Shown here: one piece after another, positions 6,433 to 13,648 of the stretch
Layout: the number at the start of each line of letters is the position of its first letter
Position numbering within the stretch: the stretch's first letter is position 1
Source of the DNA: CAKSHC01 sp045631845
GTDB taxonomy: Bacteria; Bacillota; Clostridia; Oscillospirales; UMGS1783
Assembly: GCA_045631845.1 (NCBI GenBank)
Contig: JAZQVM010000022.1
Coordinates: 1 to 22,849 of the forward strand
Direction: 5' to 3'
DNA length: 22,849 nucleotides
Program-made: the position numbers and the translations under genes
Notes under the pieces: generated by a model
The model's input: only the letters and a program-made list of their open reading frames with translations
Databases searched by the model: none
What the model was told of the DNA's origin: nothing

Positions 6433-8223
6433 ATGAAAGATCTGAGTAAATGGATAATGAAACGACTGCACGGGGTCGGCACGGTTTTTGTGACCTTTCC
6501 GGCCGTAGTGGTTTTTGCCCTGTTTGCGGCTATTGCCCTGATCATGAAGGTTGGGTCTTCAGGGCAGATTCCGTTGATTGATACCCTCTTTCTTACCTTT
6601 GTTGCGGGAGCGGTCAGCAATCTGCTTTTGATGCTGTTGTTCCGGCGAAGGGAACATTCGGGCGGTTGGCAATTGGCACTGACCGGTATCGGCATCGTCA
6701 TTCCCTGCGGTATCTTTCTGTTGCTCTATGGCATGGAAGATACGTCCGGACTTTGGGAAATGCGGGTATGGATGTTGATTGGCGTGATGTTGGTCGGAAT
6801 CCTCATGATCCTGTGTCGGCGGTGCCGGTGCGGCATGGCGATATCGGCGTGGCTGCTTCTGCGGCGGTTGCTGGTTGGGCTGGTGTTTGGCGGGGGCTTT
6901 TTCCTGTCCTGCGGCGTGGTTGTTTTTTTGGTGTCGATTGCAGCGGGTGCGAATTGGTCGGCCGATCTGATGATGCAGTTGCTGATCTTTTCGGCTTTTA
7001 TCTGTCTGTTGTTTGTGCTTCGTGCCTTTGTGGAGCCGGAAAATCAGGAATGGCAGACGGAGAGTGTGGGATATCGGAGCACGATGGAAAAGGTGATTTC
7101 CTATATCTTCATTCCCTTGGTTTTATGTTATTTCGTGGTAGAATTGTTGTTGATCGTGCGGGCGGTGATTTATGATAACTGGCCGGACGCCCCCGATACC
7201 TTTTTACGGATTGCCGTTCTGCTTGGGCTGGGCATTTTGACCTATCTGCTTTGCCATCAATTCCAAAATTTCCTGTGTCGGTTTTATCGTGTTTTCTTCC
7301 CCTGCGCCGGATTGTTGGTGCTGGGCGTGGGTGTGTGGCGCTTGATTTTATTGATCATGCAGTACGGCATCTCGGAAACTCGATACGGTGTGGTTTTTGG
7401 TTCGGTCATTTTTGCCGTTTTTCTGCTGTTTATGTTGGTGGATATTAGAGATAAGAGCCGTATAGCCGCCGTGGTCGTATCGGCAGCCATGATTATTTCG
7501 GTGTTGCCCTATGTGAATTATCACACCGTTTCTGCCTATTCTCAAATGACACGGGCACAAGCCATTCTCAACCGTTACGGGATGCTGACCGAGTCGGGCA
7601 TCAAGCCGCCGCAGAACATGAGCGAGAGCGATCGGCTGGAGTTGTCACGGGCGGTACAGTATTTATGTGATGAACAGGAAACTGCTATGGCGAAATGGTT
7701 GCCGATTCATTTCGATTTTCGCAAGGATTTCGCCTCTGTTTTTGGCGTAGCGGGTGAGTTTGACACCGTAGGACAAAGCACGATTGTGACCAAGACCTAC
7801 ATGGGCTTGCTGGAAGAAAAATATTATCAGACCGAAGGGTATGATATGATCCTGACCAATTACACGACCTATAACCTGTTTAATTTTGTGGCGCAGGATA
7901 TTGTCGGGGTAAAGGGGACATATACGGTGCGTTTTTCTCAAGTTGCAGGCGACAGTCTGGTGGCCGTCGTGGTGCGTGATGGAGAAACAATAGCCGAAGT
8001 GGATGTAACCGATCAGTTGTTGGTTACAGCCAAATATTTGGGCGAGCATATATCCGATGAAACGGAATCGGTGGCTATGCCGCTGGAGCAGATGACGGTG
8101 CAGTTTGAAACCGATGCGGTGCGTGTGCGTGTCGTATTAAAAAGTGTTTCGGTAACGGCAGACAAAATTTCCCGTGGATTGTCTACCGCACTTACTGATA
8201 TAATACTCATAGATGAAAAATAG
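6433..8223 (+). CDS. Multi-pass membrane protein, probable DUF4153 family
   Basis: A 596-residue protein. Residues 1 to about 370 contain roughly ten hydrophobic segments, for example 20-38, 49-65, 75-95, 105-120, 136-160 and several between 220 and 365. The C-terminal 220 residues are mostly soluble, starting near RYGML (about 382). The layout of many membrane helices followed by a GISETRYG stretch between late helices and a polar tail fits DUF4153 proteins of Firmicutes, whose function is unknown. Family assignment is by overall pattern and is moderate. An AAGGGG site (6421-6426) sits 6 nt before ATG 6433. The next gene starts 12 nt after its TAG with a strong SD, so the two are cotranscribed. 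No catalytic motif was recognised. Confidence 0.75.
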   Translation: MKDLSKWIMKRLHGVGTVFVTFPAVVVFALFAAIALIMKVGSSGQIPLIDTLFLTFVAGAVSNLLLMLLFRRREHSGGWQLALTGIGIVIPCGIFLLLYGMEDTSGLWEMRVWMLIGVMLVGILMILCRRCRCGMAISAWLLLRRLLVGLVFGGGFFLSCGVVVFLVSIAAGANWSADLMMQLLIFSAFICLLFVLRAFVEPENQEWQTESVGYRSTMEKVISYIFIPLVLCYFVVELLLIVRAVIYDNWPDAPDTFLRIAVLLGLGILTYLLCHQFQNFLCRFYRVFFPCAGLLVLGVGVWRLILLIMQYGISETRYGVVFGSVIFAVFLLFMLVDIRDKSRIAAVVVSAAMIISVLPYVNYHTVSAYSQMTRAQAILNRYGMLTESGIKPPQNMSESDRLELSRAVQYLCDEQETAMAKWLPIHFDFRKDFASVFGVAGEFDTVGQSTIVTKTYMGLLEEKYYQTEGYDMILTNYTTYNLFNFVAQDIVGVKGTYTVRFSQVAGDSLVAVVVRDGETIAEVDVTDQLLVTAKYLGEHISDETESVAMPLEQMTVQFETDAVRVRVVLKSVSVTADKISRGLSTALTDIILIDEK

Positions 8224-8235
8224 GAGGAGAAAACC

Positions 8236-8532
8236 ATGAGTAACGAATATGGAAACGATATCATCGGACTGGTGGACGAGGAAGGCAACGAGGCCAGTTA
8301 CGAGATGATCGATGCGCTGGAGCGTGACGGCGTGACCTATGTGGCGCTTTTGCCCTACAGTGAAGATCCCGAGGAGCAGTTGGACGAAGATTATCAGGTT
8401 ATGATCCTGAAAATGGTTCCCGATGAGAACGGCGAAGAAATGCTGCTCAGTCTGGACAACGAAGCCGAATTCAACCAAGTTTGGGCGGCCTTTGAGGATC
8501 GTCTGAGCGACGATTTTGAAATTGTAAACTAA
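8236..8532 (+). CDS. DUF1292 family protein (YrzB-like)
   Basis: A small acidic 98-residue protein containing the DUF1292 pattern: an N-terminal two-strand segment (DIIGLVDEEGNEASYEMID), then GVTYVALLPY, an acidic spacer, and a final YQVMILKMV strand with a downstream acidic helix. DUF1292 proteins are widespread in Bacilli and Clostridia, often near Holliday-junction resolvase genes; their function is unknown. A GGAGGAGA site (8223-8230) overlaps the TAG of the upstream membrane-protein gene, so translation is likely coupled. The structured RNA begins only four bases after the TAA, and the last codons (TAAACT at 8525-8530) may serve as its -10 element. Confidence 0.85.
   Translation: MSNEYGNDIIGLVDEEGNEASYEMIDALERDGVTYVALLPYSEDPEEQLDEDYQVMILKMVPDENGEEMLLSLDNEAEFNQVWAAFEDRLSDDFEIVN
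8525..8530 (+). promoter_or_regulatory. Possible -10 element for the structured RNA
   Basis: TAAACT, inside the last codons of the DUF1292 gene, lies 6 nt before the predicted 5' end of the RNA stem at 8536. No good -35 is visible 16-18 nt upstream, so the RNA could instead be processed from the operon transcript. Confidence 0.3.
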
Positions 8533-8535
8533 GTA

Positions 8536-8731
8536 TCATCCTGCCCGGTTCGGGAAGCCGGCATCATGAACCTACATTTCGTTAAAGGGAGTCCGTCCGT
8601 GAAGTTGCCCTGCGTGCAGGCCTCCCGTCACTTTATCGTGACGGACGTTGGAAGCCCATAAAGCAACGCCGGGACACCCACCTGCTCACAAGCGGGTCAG
8701 AACTGTCGGCCATCGGCCCATGGTGGGATGA
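8536..8731 (+). ncRNA. Structured RNA of about 196 nt, possible 6S RNA (ssrS)
   Basis: The segment lacks a good ORF and is closed by a ten-pair terminal stem, TCATCCTGCC (8536-8545) with GGTGGGATGA (8722-8731). Internal hairpins include CCGTCAC/GTGACGG (8625-8631 with 8638-8644) and ACCTGCT/AGCGGGT (8680-8686 with 8691-8697, loop CACA). GGGAG/CTCCC (8587-8591 with 8622-8626) is an alternative pairing. A strong intrinsic terminator follows at once. Length, closed terminal stem and free-standing position fit 6S RNA, the RNA-polymerase-binding regulator. The single-stranded stretch around 8567-8586 also resembles, from memory only, Clostridia 6S candidates. That it is a structured RNA is well supported; the 6S name is tentative. 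Confidence 0.6.
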
Positions 8732-8773
8732 CCAAAAATCGACAAGTTTCGTTAGAAGCTTGTCGATTTTTGG
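8732..8773 (+). terminator. Long intrinsic terminator of the structured RNA
   Basis: CCAAAAATCGACAAG (8732-8746) pairs fully with the complementary arm 8759-8773. The stem extends inward by four more pairs to a GTTA loop (8751-8754), about 19 pairs in all. A T5 run lies in the 3' arm. Confidence 0.9.
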
Positions 8774-8799
8774 AAAGTAATAAGTAATAGTGAAGAAGT

Positions 8800-8829
8800 A
8801 AAAGGTTGATGCGTGAGCATCAACCTTTT
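8800..8829 (-). terminator. Intrinsic terminator of the carboxypeptidase gene (possibly bidirectional)
   Basis: A perfect 13-bp stem, AAAAGGTTGATGC with GCATCAACCTTTT around a four-base loop. On the - strand the TGA stop of the carboxypeptidase gene lies inside the 5' arm, and the 3' arm ends in TTTT. A T-run is present on both strands. Confidence 0.85.
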
Positions 8830-9848
8830 ATATAGGTATTGAACAAATAATTGGTTACGGTATAGCGGGTGTTGGAAGTGCCGGCACCGAAGACACCGAT
8901 AATCACGGTGCGCCCATTTACCTCAAAGGCGGAGAGCAGGCAATTGCCGGCAGGACCGGTTGTGCCTGTTTTCAGGCCCACGCAGGAGGAATTGTAGTAG
9001 GCGGAATTGGAATAAAGCAACTGGTTGGAGTTTTTCCAGCCCGATATCGAGGTTTTGCCGACAATGTCCATCACAGTGGCATTGCGCTTACATAAAATAG
9101 AGAGAGTCAATAGATCCTGCATGCAGGAATAGTGCCCCGAGGCATGATAGCCATCGGGATTTTTAAACTGGGAATGGCTCATGCCGTTGCGGGATGCCCA
9201 AGCGTTCATTTCGGCAACAAAGGCATTCACTGCGGCGGTAGCCGAGGTGGCCGACGGGTCAAGGATACGGCCGACATGGGCGGCCAAGGTATAGGAGGCA
9301 TCACAGCCCGAGGGCAAAAGCATGCCCGCCAGCAACTGGGCTACGGTGTAGGATTTCCCTTTTTGCAGATAGGCGCTTGAGGAGTTGGGAGAAACCAGCG
9401 ATAATTCTTCTCCCGCCGTGCAGACCGCATCGGTTGAGGTGTGCTCCAGTACCACCAATGCCGTCACCAGTTTGGTGGTGCTGGCCGGATACAGGGCATC
9501 GGTCATACCGCCTTGGGAAAAGAGTAGTCCTTGTGAATAGTCATAGACAAAGGCCTGCCGTGCGGCTACCGACGGAGTGCTCGTTATCTCCGAGGAGGAA
9601 GGTGGTGGGATCTCCGGTTTTGGCGGGGGCGGGATGTATCCATCACAGGATGCCGCGTGCCGCATCTTATTTACAGCATTGGGTACCGGTTGTGGCTGAC
9701 GGTAGGAGGGAGTCAATCCCGTCGATTGGGAGAGCGTGACCGGTTTGTCGTTATGCAGTTGTCCTTCATAGGCGGCGCAACCAACGGTCAGCAGTATCAG
9801 TCCAACCAGTAGGGTGGCGCAGGCCCGTTTCCAAAAATCATGTTTCAT
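8820..9848 (-). CDS. D-alanyl-D-alanine carboxypeptidase, S11 family, lipoprotein
   Basis: A 342-residue penicillin-binding carboxypeptidase that would trim the terminal D-Ala of peptidoglycan stem peptides at the outer face of the membrane. A short basic N-terminus and hydrophobic stretch end in LTVGC, a lipobox-like site with Cys24 as the probable lipidated residue (T at -3 is less usual). A Pro/Ser-rich linker (about 45-92) precedes the catalytic domain. The active-site motifs are STTK (123-126, nucleophile Ser123), SGC (180-182) and KTG (293-295). The second motif is normally SxN; Cys replaces Asn here. The PBP5 C-terminal domain is missing. ATG 9848 is the only plausible start and lacks an SD; it coincides with the predicted transcription start, suggesting leaderless translation. 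A much longer frame running upstream on this strand is only the shadow of proS. Confidence 0.88.
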   Translation of the reverse strand: MKHDFWKRACATLLVGLILLTVGCAAYEGQLHNDKPVTLSQSTGLTPSYRQPQPVPNAVNKMRHAASCDGYIPPPPKPEIPPPSSSEITSTPSVAARQAFVYDYSQGLLFSQGGMTDALYPASTTKLVTALVVLEHTSTDAVCTAGEELSLVSPNSSSAYLQKGKSYTVAQLLAGMLLPSGCDASYTLAAHVGRILDPSATSATAAVNAFVAEMNAWASRNGMSHSQFKNPDGYHASGHYSCMQDLLTLSILCKRNATVMDIVGKTSISGWKNSNQLLYSNSAYYNSSCVGLKTGTTGPAGNCLLSAFEVNGRTVIIGVFGAGTSNTRYTVTNYLFNTYIKG

Positions 9849-9854
9849 GTTCTT

Positions 9855-9883
9855 AGTATAGCCGATTTGTCGGCGGTTGTCAA
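9855..9883 (-). promoter_or_regulatory. Near-consensus sigma-A promoter of the carboxypeptidase gene
   Basis: On the - strand TTGACA (9878-9883) and TATACT (9855-9860) are separated by 17 nt. Seven bases after the -10 comes the A of the ATG at 9848. The spacer holds a GCCGA-TTTG-TCGGC inverted repeat (9861-9874) that could be an operator. Confidence 0.88.
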
Positions 9884-9903
9884 AAGAATTACGTGCAAAC
9901 CCC

Positions 9904-9932
9904 TTGTCAATAGCCCAAAAAAAGAGTATAAT
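9904..9932 (+). promoter_or_regulatory. Sigma-A promoter of the proS-metY-metA operon
   Basis: TTGTCA (9904-9909), a 17-nt spacer, then perfect TATAAT (9927-9932). The predicted start near 9939 gives a leader of only about 27 nt before proS, too short for a T-box or SAM riboswitch. Confidence 0.9.
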
Positions 9933-9965
9933 ATGAAGAAAATGTTTGTTAATGCGGAGGAAACT

Positions 9966-11402
9966 ATGGCAAAAGAGAAACTTGTGCGTGAGATCACCTC
10001 GATGGATGAGGATTTTGCGCAATGGTACACCGACATTGTGAAGAAGGCGGACTTGATCGACTATTCCAGCGTGCGCGGATGCATGATCTTCCGTCCCTAT
10101 GGCTATGCCATTTGGGAGAATATTCAGAAGATCCTTGACGGTATGTTTAAGGCAACCGGTCATGAAAATGTCTATATGCCCATGTTTATTCCCGAAAGCC
10201 TGTTGCAGAAGGAAAAGGATCATGTGGAGGGCTTTGCCCCCGAAGTGGCGTGGGTTACCCATGGCGGCAGTGAAAAGCTGACCGAGCGTATGTGTGTGCG
10301 CCCCACCTCGGAAACCCTGTTCTGCGATCATTATAAGAATATCATCCAGTCTTGGCGTGACCTGCCCAAACTCTATAACCAATGGTGCAGTGTTGTGCGT
10401 TGGGAGAAGACCACCCGTCCTTTCCTGCGCAACTGCGAATTCCTGTGGCAGGAAGGGCATACCATGCATGCCACAAAGGAAGAAGCCATTGCCGAGACCG
10501 AGCAGATGCTCAATATTTATGCCGACTTTGCCGAAAAGAGTCTGGCCATCCCCGTAGTCAAGGGTCGTAAGACCGAGAGCGAGAAGTTCGCCGGTGCTGA
10601 GGCTACTTATACCATCGAGGCGCTCATGCACGACGGCAAGGCGCTTCAGTCGGGCACTTCGCATTTCTTTGGCGACGGCTTTGCCCGTGCCTTTGATATT
10701 ACCTATTCGGATAAGGAAAATAAGCAGCAGTACCCCTTCCAGACCTCTTGGGGTGTGTCCACCCGTATCATCGGTGCCATTATCATGACCCATGGTGACG
10801 ATAACGGTCTGGTTCTGCCTCCGGCTGTTGCTCCCATTCAAGTCGTGGTTATCCCCGTCGCCCAGCATAAAGAGGGCGTTCTGGACAAGGCGTATGAACT
10901 GCTGAACACCCTTAAGGCGGCCGGCATCCGCGCCAAGATCGACGATAGTGATAATTCCACCGGCTGGAAATTCTCCGAGTATGAGATGAAGGGCGTGCCC
11001 CTGCGTCTGGAGATCGGCCCGAGAGATATGGAACAGGATCAGTGCGTCATCGTGCGCCGCGACAATCGCGAGAAGACGATTGTCCCCCTGTCCGAACTGA
11101 CCACGGCTGTACCCGAACTGCTCAATGCGTTGCATGAAGGGCTGTATACGGCCGCCAAGGAGCGTACCGAGCGCATGACCTATGATGCCCATTCGATGGA
11201 AGAACTTAAAGATATTGCCGCCAATAAGCCGGGCTTTATCCGTGCGATGTGGTGCGGTGATCCCGAGTGCGAGAAGAAACTTAAGGACGAAGCGGGTGTG
11301 TCCTCCCGTTGTATGCCCTTTAACGGTGAGCCGATCGGCGATACCTGTGTTTGCTGCGGCAAAAAGGCTAAGGCGTTGACCTATTGGGGCAAGGCCTATT
11401 AA
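9966..11402 (+). CDS. proS: Proline--tRNA ligase, archaeal/eukaryotic-type with zinc domain
   Basis: A 478-residue class II aminoacyl-tRNA synthetase that charges tRNA-Pro in the cytoplasm. Motif 2 is seen around RWEKTTRPFLR with WQEGHTMHA, and motif 3 as GVSTRIIGAIIMTHGD. An anticodon-binding domain follows from VAPIQVVVIPVA. The C-terminal domain has C430, C435, C461 and C464, the zinc-site spacing of the archaeal-type (ProS type 3) enzymes, and ends in a conserved Tyr. The editing INS domain of the typical bacterial enzyme is missing, as expected for this type and length. ATG 9966 is chosen because GGAGG at 9956-9960 lies 5 nt upstream; a longer in-frame extension would start upstream of the promoter. 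It is the first gene of an operon with metY (12-nt gap) and metA. Confidence 0.96.
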   Translation: MAKEKLVREITSMDEDFAQWYTDIVKKADLIDYSSVRGCMIFRPYGYAIWENIQKILDGMFKATGHENVYMPMFIPESLLQKEKDHVEGFAPEVAWVTHGGSEKLTERMCVRPTSETLFCDHYKNIIQSWRDLPKLYNQWCSVVRWEKTTRPFLRNCEFLWQEGHTMHATKEEAIAETEQMLNIYADFAEKSLAIPVVKGRKTESEKFAGAEATYTIEALMHDGKALQSGTSHFFGDGFARAFDITYSDKENKQQYPFQTSWGVSTRIIGAIIMTHGDDNGLVLPPAVAPIQVVVIPVAQHKEGVLDKAYELLNTLKAAGIRAKIDDSDNSTGWKFSEYEMKGVPLRLEIGPRDMEQDQCVIVRRDNREKTIVPLSELTTAVPELLNALHEGLYTAAKERTERMTYDAHSMEELKDIAANKPGFIRAMWCGDPECEKKLKDEAGVSSRCMPFNGEPIGDTCVCCGKKAKALTYWGKAY

Positions 11403-11414
11403 GGAGAAACCAGT

Positions 11415-12698
11415 ATGAGTTATAAGAAGATCGGAACCAAGTGTGTGCAGGGCGGCTATCGTCCCGGTAACGGAGAACCCCGTCAGGTGCCCATCATCCA
11501 GTCTACTACCTTTAAATATAATACCAGTGACGACATGGGAAAACTGTTCGACTTGGAGGCCAGCGGGTATTTTTATTCCCGTCTGCAGAATCCCACCGTC
11601 GATACGGTTGCGGCTAAGATCTGCGAGATGGAGGGCGGTACCGCCGCTATGCTCACATCCTCCGGCATGGCCGCTTCCTTCCTTGCCGTCTTTAACCTTT
11701 GCTCGTGTGGCGACCACTTTGTGTCTTCGGCCACCATCTACGGAGGTACCTTCAACCTGTTCAATGTTACCTTAAAGCGGATGGGTATTGAGTGCACCTT
11801 CGTTTCGCCCGATGCTACCGAAGAAGAACTGGCTAAGGCGTTTCGCCCCAACACCAAACTGCTCTTTGGTGAAACGATTGCCAATCCGGCGCTCAAAGTG
11901 CTGGACATTGAGAAGTTTGCCCGTGTGGCTCATGCCCACGGCGTGCCGCTGATCATTGATAATACCTTCCCGACCCCCGTGAATTGCCGTCCCTTTGAGT
12001 TTGGGGCAGACATTGTGGTTCATGCTACGACCAAGTACATGGACGGTCACGGCAGTGCTGTCGGCGGTGCGATCGTCGATTCGGGTAAGTTTGATTGGAC
12101 CAAATATCCCGAGAAGTTTGCCGGTCTGTGCACGCCCGATGAGAGTTATCACGGTGTGACCTATACCGAGCGTTTCGGCATTGAGGGCGCCTATATCACC
12201 AAGGCGACTGCACAGTTGATGCGTGATCTTGGCGTGACCGCCGCGCCCATGAGCGCTTTCCTGCTCAATCTTGGCTTGGAGAGTTTGCACGTGCGTATGC
12301 GCCAGCATTGCGACAATGCCTTGGCGGTGGCTAAGTTCTTGGAATCGCATGAGAAGATTTCGTGGGTGAACTTCCCCGGGCTGGAAAGTTCGCCCGATTA
12401 TGAACTGACTCAGAAGTATCTGCCCAACGGCACTTGCGGCGTGGTATCCTTTGGCGTGAAGGGCGGCCGTGAGGTGGCCAAGGCGTTCATGGGGCATCTG
12501 CAGATGATTGCCATTGAAACTCATGTGGCCGATGCCCGTTCCTGCTGCCTGCATCCGGCTACGGCGACTCACCGTCAGTTATCCGATGCGGAACTGGTGG
12601 CCTGCGGCGTAGGTCCCGATCTGGTTCGTCTGTCCTGCGGTATTGAGGATGTGGAAGATCTGATTGCCGATATTGAGCAGGCGCTCGCTCAGGTGTAA
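11415..12698 (+). CDS. metY: O-acetylhomoserine sulfhydrylase / aminocarboxypropyltransferase
   Basis: A 427-residue PLP enzyme of the Cys/Met metabolism family. It would join O-acetylhomoserine with sulfide to give homocysteine, the last step before methionine. Visible features are YSRLQNPT (54-61), the TSSGMAA segment (81-87), TIYGGTF (107-113), Asp182 in IIDNTF, and the PLP lysine Lys207 in HATTKYMDGHG. The length of about 430 residues and the insert between 220 and 270 are typical of MetY and longer than cystathionine gamma-synthase (about 380-400). GGAG at 11403-11406 sits directly after the proS stop. The following metA has the acetyl-CoA type specificity residue, which fits the acetylhomoserine substrate. 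Confidence 0.94.
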   Translation: MSYKKIGTKCVQGGYRPGNGEPRQVPIIQSTTFKYNTSDDMGKLFDLEASGYFYSRLQNPTVDTVAAKICEMEGGTAAMLTSSGMAASFLAVFNLCSCGDHFVSSATIYGGTFNLFNVTLKRMGIECTFVSPDATEEELAKAFRPNTKLLFGETIANPALKVLDIEKFARVAHAHGVPLIIDNTFPTPVNCRPFEFGADIVVHATTKYMDGHGSAVGGAIVDSGKFDWTKYPEKFAGLCTPDESYHGVTYTERFGIEGAYITKATAQLMRDLGVTAAPMSAFLLNLGLESLHVRMRQHCDNALAVAKFLESHEKISWVNFPGLESSPDYELTQKYLPNGTCGVVSFGVKGGREVAKAFMGHLQMIAIETHVADARSCCLHPATATHRQLSDAELVACGVGPDLVRLSCGIEDVEDLIADIEQALAQV

Positions 12699-12701
12699 GA
12701 G

Positions 12702-13619
12702 ATGCCCATTAAGATTCCGAACGATCTGCCGGCGGTGCAGGCTCTGCTTCACGAGAATATCTTTGCCATGACCGAAACCCGTGCCATCACGCAGGATATT
12801 CGTCCGCTTAAGATCGTGTTACTCAATTTGATGCCTAAGAAGATTGAAACCGAAACGCAGATCTGCCGCATTTTGGGGAACACCCCGCTGCAGATTGAGC
12901 TTAGCCTCATTCACATGGCATCCCATGAATCGCATAATACGGCGCAGGAGCATCTGCTGGCCTTCTATAAAACCTTTGATGAGATCAAGGATGAGAAGTT
13001 CGACGGTATGATCATTACCGGTGCTCCCGTAGAATTAGTGCCCTTTGAGCAGGTGGACTATTGGGAAGAACTCCAAACCATTATGGATTGGAGCGTCAAG
13101 AATGTCCATTCCACCCTGCACATCTGCTGGGGTGCGCAGGCGGGCTTGTATCACCATTACGGCATTGATAAGCACACGATGGACAAGAAACTGTTTGGTG
13201 TGTTCCCGCATACGGTGGATGCCCCTCGGTCGATGCTCATGCGTGGGTTTGACGATGTGTTTTATGCCCCCCATTCTCGGTATACCTACGTCAAGCGTGA
13301 GGATATCGAGGCGGTGCCCGATCTGAAGATCTTAGCATCTTCCGATAAGGCGGGTGTGCATATTGTAGGAAAGAAGGGCGGCCGTCAGTTTTTTGTGATG
13401 GGCCACTCAGAATACGATCCGCTCACCTTGGATGCCGAATATCGGCGGGATGCGGCGGCTGGCCTTAATACGGCCGTGCCCGAGAATTATTACCCCGATA
13501 ACGACCCGTCCCGTGCGCCGCTGGTGACCTGGCGTGGGCATGGCAGTTTGCTCTTTATCAACTGGCTAAACTACTTCGTTTACCAGTCCACCCCCTACGA
13601 TATTAAAGAAATTCAGTAA
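12702..13619 (+). CDS. metA: Homoserine O-acetyltransferase, MetA family
   Basis: A 305-residue MetA-family (HTS) enzyme that activates homoserine for methionine synthesis. Cys142 in HICWGAQAG is the acyl-carrying nucleophile, and GHSEYD near 234-239 supplies the catalytic His and Glu. The name homoserine O-succinyltransferase is often transferred to this family, but residue 111 is Glu (GAPVELVPFE). In the family Glu111 marks acetyl-CoA users (Bacillus cereus type) and Gly111 succinyl-CoA users (E. coli type). An acetyl donor matches the adjacent O-acetylhomoserine sulfhydrylase. The ATG is only 3 nt after the metY stop with a weak AGGTG site inside metY, so translation is probably coupled. 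Confidence 0.95.
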   Translation: MPIKIPNDLPAVQALLHENIFAMTETRAITQDIRPLKIVLLNLMPKKIETETQICRILGNTPLQIELSLIHMASHESHNTAQEHLLAFYKTFDEIKDEKFDGMIITGAPVELVPFEQVDYWEELQTIMDWSVKNVHSTLHICWGAQAGLYHHYGIDKHTMDKKLFGVFPHTVDAPRSMLMRGFDDVFYAPHSRYTYVKREDIEAVPDLKILASSDKAGVHIVGKKGGRQFFVMGHSEYDPLTLDAEYRRDAAAGLNTAVPENYYPDNDPSRAPLVTWRGHGSLLFINWLNYFVYQSTPYDIKEIQ

Positions 13620-13647
13620 AAAAAGGAGCCAATTTTGGCTCCTTTTT
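13620..13647. terminator. Bidirectional terminator between metA and the aldo/keto reductase gene
   Basis: AAAAAGGAGCCA and TGGCTCCTTTTT form a 12-bp stem with a four-base loop. There is a T-run on the + strand side, and the A-run gives the same on the - strand. It serves converging genes whose stops lie at 13619 and 13649. Confidence 0.93.
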
Positions 13648-13648
13648 G

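Noticed and set aside
8536..8731. RNase P RNA, tmRNA or SRP RNA
   Set aside because: The conserved cores of these RNAs (for example the GGAAG/SRP apical loop or the RNase P P4 signature) were not found.
9933..9965. T-box or SAM riboswitch before proS-metY-metA
   Set aside because: The leader is only about 27 nt and no conserved T-box or SAM-motif sequence is visible.
9849..11717. N-terminal 600 codons of a long - strand frame fused to the carboxypeptidase
   Set aside because: It is antisense to proS and metY. The carboxypeptidase has its own start, signal peptide and promoter at 9848-9883.
6362..13647. Near-identical AAAAGGAGC/GCTCCTTTT hairpins at 6362-6392 and 13620-13647 as a mobile repeat
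   Set aside because: Both lie directly after operon ends with U-runs and differ in loop and inner stem; they are ordinary terminators with similar cores.
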